Positions 48,518-56,984 of a stretch of 64,000 bases of DNA are shown here, piece by piece. Numbering within the stretch: position 1 is the stretch's first letter; every line of letters begins with the position of its first letter. Under the pieces are notes generated by a model. It was not told the origin of the DNA. It saw only the letters and a program-made list of their open reading frames with translations, and searched no databases. The stretch is from assembly GCF_044901685.1 (NCBI RefSeq), contig NZ_JBJDPS010000003.1, positions 930,001-994,000 of the forward strand. Reading direction: 5' to 3'. Position numbers and translations under genes: made by a program. Source of the stretch: Micromonospora_G sp044901685. Lineage in GTDB: Bacteria > Actinomycetota > Actinomycetes > Mycobacteriales > Micromonosporaceae.

Positions 48518-50431
48518 TCAGCGGGCGAGGGTGGGGCCGTCCAGCACGTTGGTTCCCTTACCGGCGAGACAGCGGAACGTACGCTCGCCCGGAGCCAGTT
48601 CGTCACCGGTCGGCGGCAGGATCTGGAACTGCCACCCGCCCGTGGTGCGCAACTGCGTGGTGACCCGGAAGGTGTTGTCGTTGCAGACGCCCTGCACCGC
48701 CAGGTCCTTCCAGATCGCCTGGTGGTCGGCGGCGTCGACGGTGGCCGGCAGGTCACCCGTGGCGTACGCCTCCCAGGTGTGCCGCCCCGCGCAGGGGACC
48801 CGGCTCGCGCCCGCCTGGGTGCCCTCGATCCGCATCGGGCCGAAGCACTCCAGTTCGTCGGTGCAGCGGACACCTCGGGGCAGCACCAGCCGGCACCCGG
48901 GCAGCGCCCCACCGGCCGACGCCACCCCGCTGCTGGAACCGTCCGGCGGCAGCGGCGCTCCGGTGGCGGAGGCGCTGATCTCGGGTGACGCCGTACGGTC
49001 GGCGCGGGCCGCGTACCAGGATCCGGTGGCGGTGCCGCCCATCAGCACCAGGACACCGAGACCGCCGAAGAACCAGCGCAGCCGCCGACGACGGGGGTTG
49101 GTGCGTACCGTCGGGTGGTCGTCGTCGTAGCGAGCGGTGACCGGCGGGCGGGGCTGGGCTGGGCCGTGCGGGGCGGAGTGACCGCCCGGCCAGGCCGAGC
49201 CGGCGGTCGGCGGTCCCGGTGCGGCGGGGTCCGGGTCATGACGGCCGGCAGCGCGCTGCCCGGGAACGGAGGACTGTCCGGGCACGGGAGGCTGACCGGG
49301 CACCGACGGCTGGCCGGGGTAGGTCGGCTGACCGGGAACGGGCGGGCCGGGAACGGGCGGGCCGGGAACGGGCGGCTGGCCAGGGTAGGTCGGGTGCCCT
49401 GGCCAGCTCGGGTGCCCGGGGGCGGTCGGGTATTCGGGCGGGCTCGGGTAGGCGCCCGGCGGCCCGGAGATGGGCACGCCCGAGGTCGGGATGACCGGCG
49501 CGGGTGAGCCGGTGAACGGCGGTCCACCGGAGACCGGCGATCCGGGGAACGGGGTCCCCGAGGTCGGGGCGCCGGAGACCGGCGCACCGGAGATGGGGGC
49601 CACCGGGCCGAGTGGCAGCGCGGCGAGCAGGTCGCGCAACTGCGCGGCGGTGGGCCGGGCATCCGGGTCGTTGGCCATGCCGAAGCGGAGCACCTCGACC
49701 AGCTCCGGCGGCACCCCGGGCAGGTCGGGGATCGGCTCGCTGAAGAGTTCCATCAGCGTGACCAGGCTCGGGTTGCGGTCGGCCCGCCAGCGTGGCGGCT
49801 TGCCCTGCATCACCGCGTAGAGGGTGGCCGAGAGCGCGTAGACGTCGACCGCGGGCGAGGGCGGACTGTGCCGGAACATCTCCGGCGGCGCGTACGCCGG
49901 GGTCAGCACCTCCAGGGTGACCTGGGTGTCGCGGACCTCGGCGAGGACCGCGAGCCCGAAGTCGGCGAGCACCGCCGGGTTGAAGTGCGAGTGCAGGATG
50001 TTGGCCGGCTTGACGTCGCGGTGCAGCACCCCCATGGCGTGCGAGTGCGCCAGCGCGTCGGCGATCTTCATCCCCAGGTCGCGGGCCTCGGCGGGGCCGA
50101 GTGGCGAGGTACGCATCCGCTCGGCGTACGAGCCGTCGCAGAGCTCCATGATCAGGTACGGGTGCTGGTCCTCGGTCACCCCCGCGTCGAAGAGGTCGAC
50201 GACGTGCGGGTGGGAGGACATCCGGCCGGCGGCACGCGCCTCGCGGAGGAATCGGCGCTGGTCCCGCTCGCTGCCGAGAGTCCGGTTCTCCACCTTGACG
50301 GCGACCTCGCGGCCGACCGACCCCTGCGTCGCCCGGTAGACGGTGGCGTAACCACCTCGGGCAAATACGTGCAAATCCGTCAGACCGGGCACCACTGGCT
50401 TCGGTAGCGCGCCTGGCGGGTTGTCCGTCAC
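48518..50431 (-). CDS. Membrane Ser/Thr protein kinase (PknB-like) with extracellular domain
   Basis: The 637-residue kinase has a Gly loop ARGGYATVYRA (~24-34), Lys46, HRDVKPANIL (Asp139) and DFG (157-159). A Pro/Gly-rich linker (PVPGPPVPGPPVPGQPTYPG type repeats, ~260-440), one helix (~455-477) and a Cys-containing extracellular domain (CRLVLPRGVRCTDELECFGP) follow; that domain resembles septum-formation-like modules. I chose GTG 50429-50431 (MTDNPPG) because TATTTT lies 7 nt upstream and the longer frame overlaps the preceding gene. It probably signals envelope state. Confidence 0.9.
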   Translation of the reverse strand: MTDNPPGALPKPVVPGLTDLHVFARGGYATVYRATQGSVGREVAVKVENRTLGSERDQRRFLREARAAGRMSSHPHVVDLFDAGVTEDQHPYLIMELCDGSYAERMRTSPLGPAEARDLGMKIADALAHSHAMGVLHRDVKPANILHSHFNPAVLADFGLAVLAEVRDTQVTLEVLTPAYAPPEMFRHSPPSPAVDVYALSATLYAVMQGKPPRWRADRNPSLVTLMELFSEPIPDLPGVPPELVEVLRFGMANDPDARPTAAQLRDLLAALPLGPVAPISGAPVSGAPTSGTPFPGSPVSGGPPFTGSPAPVIPTSGVPISGPPGAYPSPPEYPTAPGHPSWPGHPTYPGQPPVPGPPVPGPPVPGQPTYPGQPSVPGQPPVPGQSSVPGQRAAGRHDPDPAAPGPPTAGSAWPGGHSAPHGPAQPRPPVTARYDDDHPTVRTNPRRRRLRWFFGGLGVLVLMGGTATGSWYAARADRTASPEISASATGAPLPPDGSSSGVASAGGALPGCRLVLPRGVRCTDELECFGPMRIEGTQAGASRVPCAGRHTWEAYATGDLPATVDAADHQAIWKDLAVQGVCNDNTFRVTTQLRTTGGWQFQILPPTGDELAPGERTFRCLAGKGTNVLDGPTLAR

Positions 50432-50438
50432 AGTAACG

Positions 50439-50444
50439 AAAATA
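50439..50444 (-). promoter_or_regulatory. Putative -10 element of leaderless kinase gene
   Basis: TATTTT on the minus strand, 7 nt before GTG 50431; GATGAC lies 17 nt further upstream at -35. Confidence 0.55.
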
Positions 50445-50462
50445 CCGAAGAGGTCGGACGCG

Positions 50463-50930
50463 TCATCGGCCCGCATCGGTCGGCGACCGGACAGCACCGG
50501 TCGCCGGGGAGGTCGGAGCCGTGGCAGCGCTGCGGCTGTCGAGCCAGAGCCCGACCCCGGTGGCCACCGCACCCACCCCTTCCCAGAGCGCCACCCCGAA
50601 GAATTTCCCGGGCGCGGAGCCGGTCAGCACCAGGGTGGTGAACACGCTGAAGGTGACCAACCGGAAGACCACCGTGAAACGGAAGAACGTTCGCCATTCG
50701 GTGTACGTGGCAACGAGGTAGTAGACACCCATGTTCACCGCCGCCATGCACGACGCGGCCACGTACGTGCGGGTGTAGTCCCCGCTCGCCCGGTCGGCCG
50801 CCGCGATCACCTCGAAGCCCAGCATTCGCAGCAGCGCCTCGGGGTGGATCAGTCCGACCAGACCGAGCACGAGCGCGAGCACCCCGAAGACGGCGATCGT
50901 CCAACCTGCGGCGGAACGCGGCAGCCTCAT
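50463..50930 (-). CDS. Four-helix membrane protein of unknown function
   Basis: The 155-residue protein has four predicted helices: WTIAVFGVLALVLGLVGLIH, YVAASCMAAVNMGVYYLVAT, FTVVFRLVTFSVFTTLVLTG and FFGVALWEGVGAVATGVGLW. ATG 50928-50930 has GGAGGAGA 3-4 nt upstream, clearly better than the start at 50966. Codes just upstream of the kinase on the same strand (gap 31 nt), though the kinase seems to have its own promoter. I do not recognise a named family. Confidence 0.75.
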   Translation of the reverse strand: MRLPRSAAGWTIAVFGVLALVLGLVGLIHPEALLRMLGFEVIAAADRASGDYTRTYVAASCMAAVNMGVYYLVATYTEWRTFFRFTVVFRLVTFSVFTTLVLTGSAPGKFFGVALWEGVGAVATGVGLWLDSRSAATAPTSPATGAVRSPTDAGR

Positions 50931-51048
50931 CCGTCTCCTCCAGACAGTCCCCGTCGACGCGGTCACCCGACGACCACCCGGCGCGGCACCCCGAGCGGCA
51001 CGCCGGTCATCGCGAGTTCGGGCGGGTCCGCTGTGGACCGTGGAAGAT

Positions 51049-54000
51049 CTACGCTAGCGGTTGCGCGGAGGAGCCGGACTCAGCCAGACCGGCAGAATCA
51101 GCCAAGCCGGCGGATTCCGCCAGACCGGCGGCGCGGGCCAGCCCCGCGATGTCCGTCAGATTCATGGCCGGGGGACCGACAAGGGGCAGATGCGGTGCCA
51201 GTCGGGCGCAGAGCCCGTCCGCACCGGCCCGCTCGCTCGCCTGCTGGGTCGAGTACGCCAACCGCACCGCCTCGGCTGCCGCGTTGCCCGCCTCGGCGTA
51301 CTCGCCGACGGCGGCCAGGGTCTCGGCCAGCGTCTCGGCCGCGAGCACCGCGCTGCGTACGTCCTCGGCCGGGGCGGCACAGGCCCGCCGGGCCCAGTCC
51401 AGCGCCTGCACCGGCTGACCCTCGGCGAGCAGCGCGGACGCGTACCGGGCCAGGGTCTGCTGGCGGGAGAAGAGCAGCGACGGGGTGTTCGCGGTGGTCG
51501 CCAGCGGCGCCAGCAACCCGACCGCCGTACTCGGGTCACCGGCGGTCAGCCGGGCGGTCGCCAGCAGCACCCTCGGACCGACCTGCGCCGGGGCCAACGG
51601 GTTGTGCGGCTCCACGGCGGCCAGCACCGCGCGGGCGTCCCGCTCGGCCGTCTCCACGTCGCCCCGCTCCAGCGCCACGAACCCGCGCAGCGTGCCGGCG
51701 AGTCCGGTCAGCAGCGGGTGCGCCGTCCGCTCGCCGTACGCGAGGGCGTCGGTGAGCAGGTCGGCCGCGTGCTCCGGCTCGCCCAGCCCGCGAGCCACCA
51801 CCCCGCGTACGACCAGCGCGAAGCCCCGTCCCCAGTCGTCGGACACGGCGTCGAAATCCCGGTACGCGCGCCGGGCCGCCCGGTCGGACTCGGTCAGCTC
51901 GCCCAACTCGGCGGCGGCGAACGCCTCGACCGCGCGCAGGGTGCCGACCGCCCACGCCTCGCCCACCCGTTCGCCGAACGGCAGGAAGACCCGGGCCAGC
52001 CGGCGCGCCTCGGTCAGCCGACCGGCGAGCAGCCGGGCGAACGCGGTGGTGCCGCGCAGCCACGCCTGCCCGACCGGGTCGTGCGTCTCGGCGAAGAGCC
52101 GCGCCGCCCGGCCGAGCACCGCGTCGGTGCCGGCGAAGTCACCCCGGGTGGTGGTCACCCAGGCCAGGTTCTGCAACGACCACGCCTGCCCGCGCCGGTC
52201 GTCGGCGGCGAGGTTGACCTGGTACGCCCCGGCGAACCGGCTGCTCGCCTGGCTCAGCCGACCGCCGAAGAAGTCGGACATGCCGAGCCGGCGCATCGCC
52301 GAGGCACGCGGCGCCGGCAGGTCGGCGTCGGTCGCAACCCGGAGCGCCTCCTGCCACGAGTCGACCGCCCGGCGATGGTCACCGATCGCCTGGTACGCCT
52401 GCCCGGCGACAAGCAGCGCACCGGCTCGCCGGGCGGCGTCGTCACCGGCGTTGGCGCCGATCTTCTCGGCGAAGGCGAGCGCGTCGGCCGGTCGGCCGAT
52501 CTGCAACAGGGCACGGGCGTGCACCAACTGCTCCGGGCCGGACACCTCGTCACCGGCGAGGGCGGCGGAGCGTTCGGCGTACTCGACCGCGAGGCTCGGC
52601 TCACCGGCGGCGATCGCCCTGCGGGCCGAGCGGTTCAGCGCACGTACGCCCAGCGGCGCGACCGTACGGGCAACCGAGTCGGTCCGGAGGCCGACCGCGT
52701 CGGCCAGGGCGGCGGCCCGCTCGACGTGTTCGGCGACAAAGGCGTCCCGCAGCTCGTCCGGCAACCCGGACCGGTCGTCCCCGCCGGTGTTGGCCAGCGT
52801 GACAACCGTGTCCGGCGGACCGGCGACCCGGAGCAGCCCGTCGGCCGGGGGCGGCGGCTCGGCGGGCGAGGCCCACCGGGCCAGCGCCGCGTGCCGTTCG
52901 GCGAGGTCGGCCTTGCCGATGCCGGCGTACGCTGCCTCGCGCATCAGCGGGGTGGCGAAGGTGTAACCGTCCCGGGTCCGGTGCAGCATCCGCCGCTGGA
53001 GCAACTCCTCGACCGCCCGGTCCAACTCGACGCCGTCCACGCTGGCCGGACCACCGTCCCGTCCGGCCCGACGGCCGCGCAGCGCCTCGAGTGCGCCCGC
53101 CGGCACGGTGTCACCGACCACGGCGGCGTCCCGCAGCACCGACCGGGCGTCGGCCGGCAGCGCGTCGATCCGGGCGGCGAGCACCGCGGCCAGGTCACGG
53201 GAGAGCAGCCGGCTGCCCAACGATCCGGGCGCCAGCCGCCAGGCGGTGCCGGCGCCGGTCACGGCGGTGCCGCCGACCGGTCCGGCCTCCGGGTTGCCCA
53301 CGACGGTCAACGCTCCCCGCTCGATCAGCAGGGTGACGAGTTCGGCCAGGTAGAACGGGTTTCCCTGGGCGGTGGCGAGCAGCCGGTCGGCGTCCGCCTG
53401 CGGCAGCCGGCCACCGCCGAGGTACGTGGTGAGCAGGCGGGCCGCGTCGGCACCGCGCAGCGGCGGCAGCGGGTAGACCTCCGCGTCCGCGACCCCGGTC
53501 AGCGCCCCCGCCGTACGGACCAGTTCGGGGCGACCGAGCAGCAGCACCAGCACCGGTCCGGTCAGCCGGGACAGCATTCCGCCGAGGGCCTCGACCGTCT
53601 CCGGGGTGGCGTCGTGCAGGTCGTCGACGACGACCACCATCGGTGTCTCGGCGGCGAGCGCGCTGAGCAGGTCGGCGACCGCGGCCGGCACCGCGTTGGC
53701 GTCGGGCGCGGGACCGCTGGGCGCCCACTCGGCACCGACCGGTACGCCGGGAGCCGGCGCCAGGTCGGCGTAACCGAGCAGGGCGAGCAGGAGGTCGGCG
53801 GCGATCGGCGGCTGGTCCGGCCGGAACCGGGCGAGCCGCTGACCGAGCCGGCGCAGCCGTTCCTCGACCACCGGTCGGCTGACCGCCGCGCTGCCGCCAC
53901 TGGGCAGGCCGACCGCCGCCCGGACCAGATCGGCCAGCGGGGCGAGCCGACGACGTTCGCCGAACGCCGCGCAGCGTACGGAGAGCACCCGTGCCCCGGT

Positions 54001-54870
54001 GTGTGCGGCGAACCGGCCGGGCCCGACGTCGTACCCGGCGGCCAGCCGCTCGACCTCGGCGGCGAAGCGGGACTTGCCCACGCCGGCCTCGGCGGTCATC
54101 AGCAGCACCCGGGGGTCGGACTGGTCGACCACCTCGGCGAGCCGGCCGGCTACCCGCCCGATCTCGGTCTCCCGACCGACGAAGGGTGCCTCGTCGCCGA
54201 GCCCGGACCGGGTGCCGGGGGCGTCCAGCAGACCGAGCAGTTCGTACGCCTCGACCGGCTCGCGCTTGCCCTTGAGCCGCAGCGGTCGCAACTGCCGCCA
54301 CGACGAGACGTGGCGGGTGGCCGCAGCGGTCCCGGCGCCGGCATAGACGGCGCCGATGGCGGACGCGTCCGCAAGCCGGGCGGCGGTGTTCACGGTGTCG
54401 CCGATGACGGTGTACTCGATCGCCGCCTGGATGCCGGCGACAACGTCCCCGGTGTTCAGGCCGACCCGCAGACCGAGTGGGGCGCCACCGCCGCGCTCGT
54501 CGTCGAGCACCCGGCGGACCGCCCGCTGCATGGAGAGCGCGGCCCGGACCGCCCGCTCGGCGTCGTCCTCGTGCGCGACCGGGGCGCCGAAGACGGCCAT
54601 GATGCCGTCACCGGTGAGCTTGTCGACGTGTCCGCCGAAGGTCTTGACCGCCCCGGCGAGTGCCGCCAGGACCCGGTCGGTGACCGCACCGACCCGTTCC
54701 GGGTCGAGGTCCTCGGACCAGGAGGTGAAATCGGACAGGTCGCCGAAGAGGACGGTAACCACCCGGCGCTCGGCTGCCGGTAGGGTCGCGGCGGCCGGCA
54801 GCGCGGCGCCACAGTTGTGGCAGAACCGCGCGCCGGGCACGGCGACGGTTCCACACACCGGGCAGGTCAC
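51049..54870 (-). CDS. Adenylate/guanylate cyclase domain - AAA ATPase - TPR regulator
   Basis: The 1273-residue cytoplasmic protein starts with a zinc ribbon (Cys3, 6, 17, 20). A class III cyclase domain (~35-215) follows, with FGDLSDF (metal Asp44 in place) and KLTGDGIMAVFGAP (second metal Asp88). Next comes a STAND/AAA domain with Walker A AEAGVGKSRFAAE (~261-273) and Walker B-like MVVVVDDLHDA, and then ~600 residues of TPR-like helices. Cyclase-AAA-TPR proteins without a DNA-binding domain are frequent in actinobacteria; cAMP from it could reach Crp at 20332. GTG 54870 overlaps the MBL gene stop (GTGA), so translation is coupled. Confidence 0.9.
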   Translation of the reverse strand: MTCPVCGTVAVPGARFCHNCGAALPAAATLPAAERRVVTVLFGDLSDFTSWSEDLDPERVGAVTDRVLAALAGAVKTFGGHVDKLTGDGIMAVFGAPVAHEDDAERAVRAALSMQRAVRRVLDDERGGGAPLGLRVGLNTGDVVAGIQAAIEYTVIGDTVNTAARLADASAIGAVYAGAGTAAATRHVSSWRQLRPLRLKGKREPVEAYELLGLLDAPGTRSGLGDEAPFVGRETEIGRVAGRLAEVVDQSDPRVLLMTAEAGVGKSRFAAEVERLAAGYDVGPGRFAAHTGARVLSVRCAAFGERRRLAPLADLVRAAVGLPSGGSAAVSRPVVEERLRRLGQRLARFRPDQPPIAADLLLALLGYADLAPAPGVPVGAEWAPSGPAPDANAVPAAVADLLSALAAETPMVVVVDDLHDATPETVEALGGMLSRLTGPVLVLLLGRPELVRTAGALTGVADAEVYPLPPLRGADAARLLTTYLGGGRLPQADADRLLATAQGNPFYLAELVTLLIERGALTVVGNPEAGPVGGTAVTGAGTAWRLAPGSLGSRLLSRDLAAVLAARIDALPADARSVLRDAAVVGDTVPAGALEALRGRRAGRDGGPASVDGVELDRAVEELLQRRMLHRTRDGYTFATPLMREAAYAGIGKADLAERHAALARWASPAEPPPPADGLLRVAGPPDTVVTLANTGGDDRSGLPDELRDAFVAEHVERAAALADAVGLRTDSVARTVAPLGVRALNRSARRAIAAGEPSLAVEYAERSAALAGDEVSGPEQLVHARALLQIGRPADALAFAEKIGANAGDDAARRAGALLVAGQAYQAIGDHRRAVDSWQEALRVATDADLPAPRASAMRRLGMSDFFGGRLSQASSRFAGAYQVNLAADDRRGQAWSLQNLAWVTTTRGDFAGTDAVLGRAARLFAETHDPVGQAWLRGTTAFARLLAGRLTEARRLARVFLPFGERVGEAWAVGTLRAVEAFAAAELGELTESDRAARRAYRDFDAVSDDWGRGFALVVRGVVARGLGEPEHAADLLTDALAYGERTAHPLLTGLAGTLRGFVALERGDVETAERDARAVLAAVEPHNPLAPAQVGPRVLLATARLTAGDPSTAVGLLAPLATTANTPSLLFSRQQTLARYASALLAEGQPVQALDWARRACAAPAEDVRSAVLAAETLAETLAAVGEYAEAGNAAAEAVRLAYSTQQASERAGADGLCARLAPHLPLVGPPAMNLTDIAGLARAAGLAESAGLADSAGLAESGSSAQPLA

Positions 54871-55883
54871 GGGAGGTCCAACCCACCGGCCCCCGGCCCG
54901 GATTCCCGCTCCCGCCCGACCGCCCCGGATTTCTGTCTTCCGTCAACCAGATCCTGACCACCGTCGGCCTGGTTCCGGCCCTGGTCAGCCTGGCTGCGGC
55001 CGTCGTCGGCTTCGTTCCGGCCCTCGGCTTCGTTCCGGCCCTCGGCTTCGTTCCGGCCCTCGGCTTCGTTCCGGCCCTCGGTGGCGAGGTAGTCGAGTTG
55101 GGCCCGGACCGACCACTCGGCGGCCCACCAGAGCGAGCGGTCAACGTCGGCGTAGACCTCGGCGACCACCTCGGACGCGGTGGTGGCACCGGCCGCGACC
55201 GCCTGTCGCACCTGGTCGAGGCGGGCGCGGCGGTGGGCCAGGTAGAACCGGGCCGCGGCGGCGCAGTCGGCCAGCGCCGGGCCGTGTCCGGGCAGGGCCG
55301 GCAACCCGTCGTACGCGGTGAGCAGCTCCAGGCTGTCCAGGTACTGCCCGAGGTGGCCGTCGGGGTGGGCGACGACGGTGGTGCCCCGGCCGAGGATGGT
55401 GTCCCCGGTGAAGACAGCGGCGGGGGCCTCCCCGTCGACCAGGTTCGTCGGCTCGACCAGGAAACAGACCGAGTCACCGGTGTGCCCGGGAGTGCCCAGG
55501 GCGTCGAACTCCAGCCCGTACGCGTCGAAACTCTCGGTCGGGTCGAGCGGCACCGTCCCGACGCAGTGGGTCGGGTCGGCCGCGAAGACCCGGATACCGC
55601 CCAGCAGGTCGGAGAGGCGACGGGCGCCCTCGACGTGGTCGGCGTGTCCGTGGGTGATCAGGATGAAGCCGATCGGACCGTGCTCCGCGATCCGGGTCAG
55701 GTGACCCTCGTCCGCCGGGCCGGGGTCGATGACGACGCCGGTTTCCTGGCCCGGCGCACGCAGCAACCAGGTGTTGGTGCCGTCCAGGGTCATCGGGCCG
55801 GGGTTGGGCGCCCGGAGCAGGGTCACCCAGCTCGGGAGTTGGTCGGCCAACGCCGCTGTCGGCGCGGTCACGTGGCCAGTCAT
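54867..55883 (-). CDS. Metallo-beta-lactamase-fold hydrolase (Rv3677c-like)
   Basis: The 338-residue MBL-fold hydrolase has the dinuclear zinc motif THGHADH (His78, His80, Asp82, His83), GTPGHTGDS and LPGHGPAL, and is of the glyoxalase II/LACTB2-like group. Near the C-terminus four 18-bp repeats encode EGRNEA-type hexapeptides (DNA about 55020-55080), an unstructured tail absent from typical members. ATG 55881-55883 (MTGHVTAP) has TACCAT 7 nt upstream. In M. tuberculosis the orthologue lies next to crp; here crp is ~34 kb away. Confidence 0.9.
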   Translation of the reverse strand: MTGHVTAPTAALADQLPSWVTLLRAPNPGPMTLDGTNTWLLRAPGQETGVVIDPGPADEGHLTRIAEHGPIGFILITHGHADHVEGARRLSDLLGGIRVFAADPTHCVGTVPLDPTESFDAYGLEFDALGTPGHTGDSVCFLVEPTNLVDGEAPAAVFTGDTILGRGTTVVAHPDGHLGQYLDSLELLTAYDGLPALPGHGPALADCAAAARFYLAHRRARLDQVRQAVAAGATTASEVVAEVYADVDRSLWWAAEWSVRAQLDYLATEGRNEAEGRNEAEGRNEAEGRNEADDGRSQADQGRNQADGGQDLVDGRQKSGAVGRERESGPGAGGLDLP

Positions 55884-55890
55884 GGCTGGA

Positions 55891-55896
55891 ATGGTA
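55891..55896 (-). promoter_or_regulatory. Putative -10 element of leaderless MBL gene
   Basis: TACCAT on the minus strand, 7 nt before ATG 55883; it would drive the MBL-cyclase pair. Confidence 0.5.
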
Positions 55897-56015
55897 CGGC
55901 CAGCGGATGACGTCGCCGAGTCACGCGTACCGGCTGGCGGCGCTCCGGGGGCGATCACGCACCCGGAGCGCCGAACGTACCCGGATAAGAGGAATAGTCC
56001 AGGCAACTGCCGGGC

Positions 56016-56477
56016 TCAGGCGACCTCGACGATGACCTCGACCTCGACCGGGGCGTCCAGCGGCAGCTCGGCCACCCCGACCGCGCTACGGGCGTGCCGT
56101 CCGGCCTCGCCGAAGACCGCGCCGAAGAGGTTCGAGGCGCCGTTGATGACGCCGGGCTGTCCGGTGAAGCCCTCCGCCGAGGCGACGAACCCGGTCACCT
56201 TGACGATCTTGACCACGTTCTCCAGCCCGACCAGCGAGTCGATGGCGGCCAGGGCGTTCAGCGCGCACTGCTCGGCCAGATCCTTGGCCTGCTCGGCGGA
56301 GACACCGTTGCCCACCTTGCCGGTGGCGAGCAGCTTGCCGTCGACCATCGGCAACTGACCGGAAACGTACACCTGGCGGCCGGACTGCACCGCCGGGACG
56401 TACGACGCGAGCGGTGGCACCACCTCGGGCAGGCTCAGCCCCAGCTCGGCGAGCTTGGCGTGCGGACCGCCGCTCAT
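56016..56477 (-). CDS. RidA/YjgF-family protein
   Basis: The 153-residue protein shows the RidA fold (VQSGRQVYVSGQLPMVDGKL, ALNALAAIDSLVGLENVVKI, then PLDAPVEVEVIVEVA). Canonical RidA deaminates reactive enamine/imine intermediates in amino-acid metabolism. This matches the longer Rv3678c-type subgroup, whose activity is not settled, and I cannot see the canonical catalytic Arg motif. ATG 56475-56477 overlaps the stop of the 51-residue DUF4177 gene (ATGA). The frame extends upstream but belongs to a shadow. Confidence 0.9.
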   Translation of the reverse strand: MSGGPHAKLAELGLSLPEVVPPLASYVPAVQSGRQVYVSGQLPMVDGKLLATGKVGNGVSAEQAKDLAEQCALNALAAIDSLVGLENVVKIVKVTGFVASAEGFTGQPGVINGASNLFGAVFGEAGRHARSAVGVAELPLDAPVEVEVIVEVA

Positions 56478-56629
56478 GCCTTGGGCCGCTTGAGGTACGC
56501 GACGAGCTGCTCCGGATTCGGGCCCGGCACCACGCCCACCAGCTCCCAGCCGTCCTCGCCCCAGTTGTCGAGAATCTGCTTGGTCGCGTGCGTGAGCAGC
56601 GGCACCGTGGCGTACTCCCACTTCTGCAT
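56474..56629 (-). CDS. DUF4177-family small protein
   Basis: A 51-residue protein: MQKWEYATVPLLTHATKQIL, DNWGEDGWELVGVVPGPNPE, QLVAYLKRPKA. The opening KWEY and the central NxWGxDGWELV are the hallmarks of DUF4177, a small all-beta/helix family of unknown role that in actinobacteria precedes RidA-like and MBL genes. ATG 56627-56629, stop overlapping the RidA ATG. It probably heads the operon DUF4177-RidA, with a TAGGCT (56694-56689) that could start transcription near 56682. Confidence 0.85.
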   Translation of the reverse strand: MQKWEYATVPLLTHATKQILDNWGEDGWELVGVVPGPNPEQLVAYLKRPKA

Positions 56630-56984
56630 CGCTGGCTGGCCCCCTCGTTATCGGCTGCTTCGCCGGACGGCGTACGGATGTGCGGGACAGCCTACGGGCA
56701 TCCGCCCGCCGGTTCCGGTGCAGGCCACCCCGCTTGCTCCAACGCGGTCCCACCGGCAACGGCAACGCCGGATCGCCGGATCCCGCCGCCGCTGCCGCCG
56801 CACCGTGACCCGGGTGGGCGGTACACACTGGCTTCACGGGTGGTACGCGACAACTACCCTCGGCCCCGAGCGGGCACGTATGCTCTCTCGCCAAGCCTGA
56901 TCACTGCGCCAGCTTCGCGCGCCCCCGTCGGTGAACCCAGGGGCCGCCACGGAACCGGCGTGCCGAGGCCCTACGGGGGAGACA
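56630..56984. other. Divergent promoter region between DUF4177 and the membrane-protein gene
   Basis: 355 bp without a gene. Leftward, TAGGCT at 56694-56689 (minus strand) is a candidate -10. Rightward, TTCACG (56833-56838) with TACCCT (56855-56860, 16-nt spacer) and TATGCT (56879-56884) are candidates. GGGGGA lies just before ATG 56985. I see no RNA gene. Confidence 0.45.
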
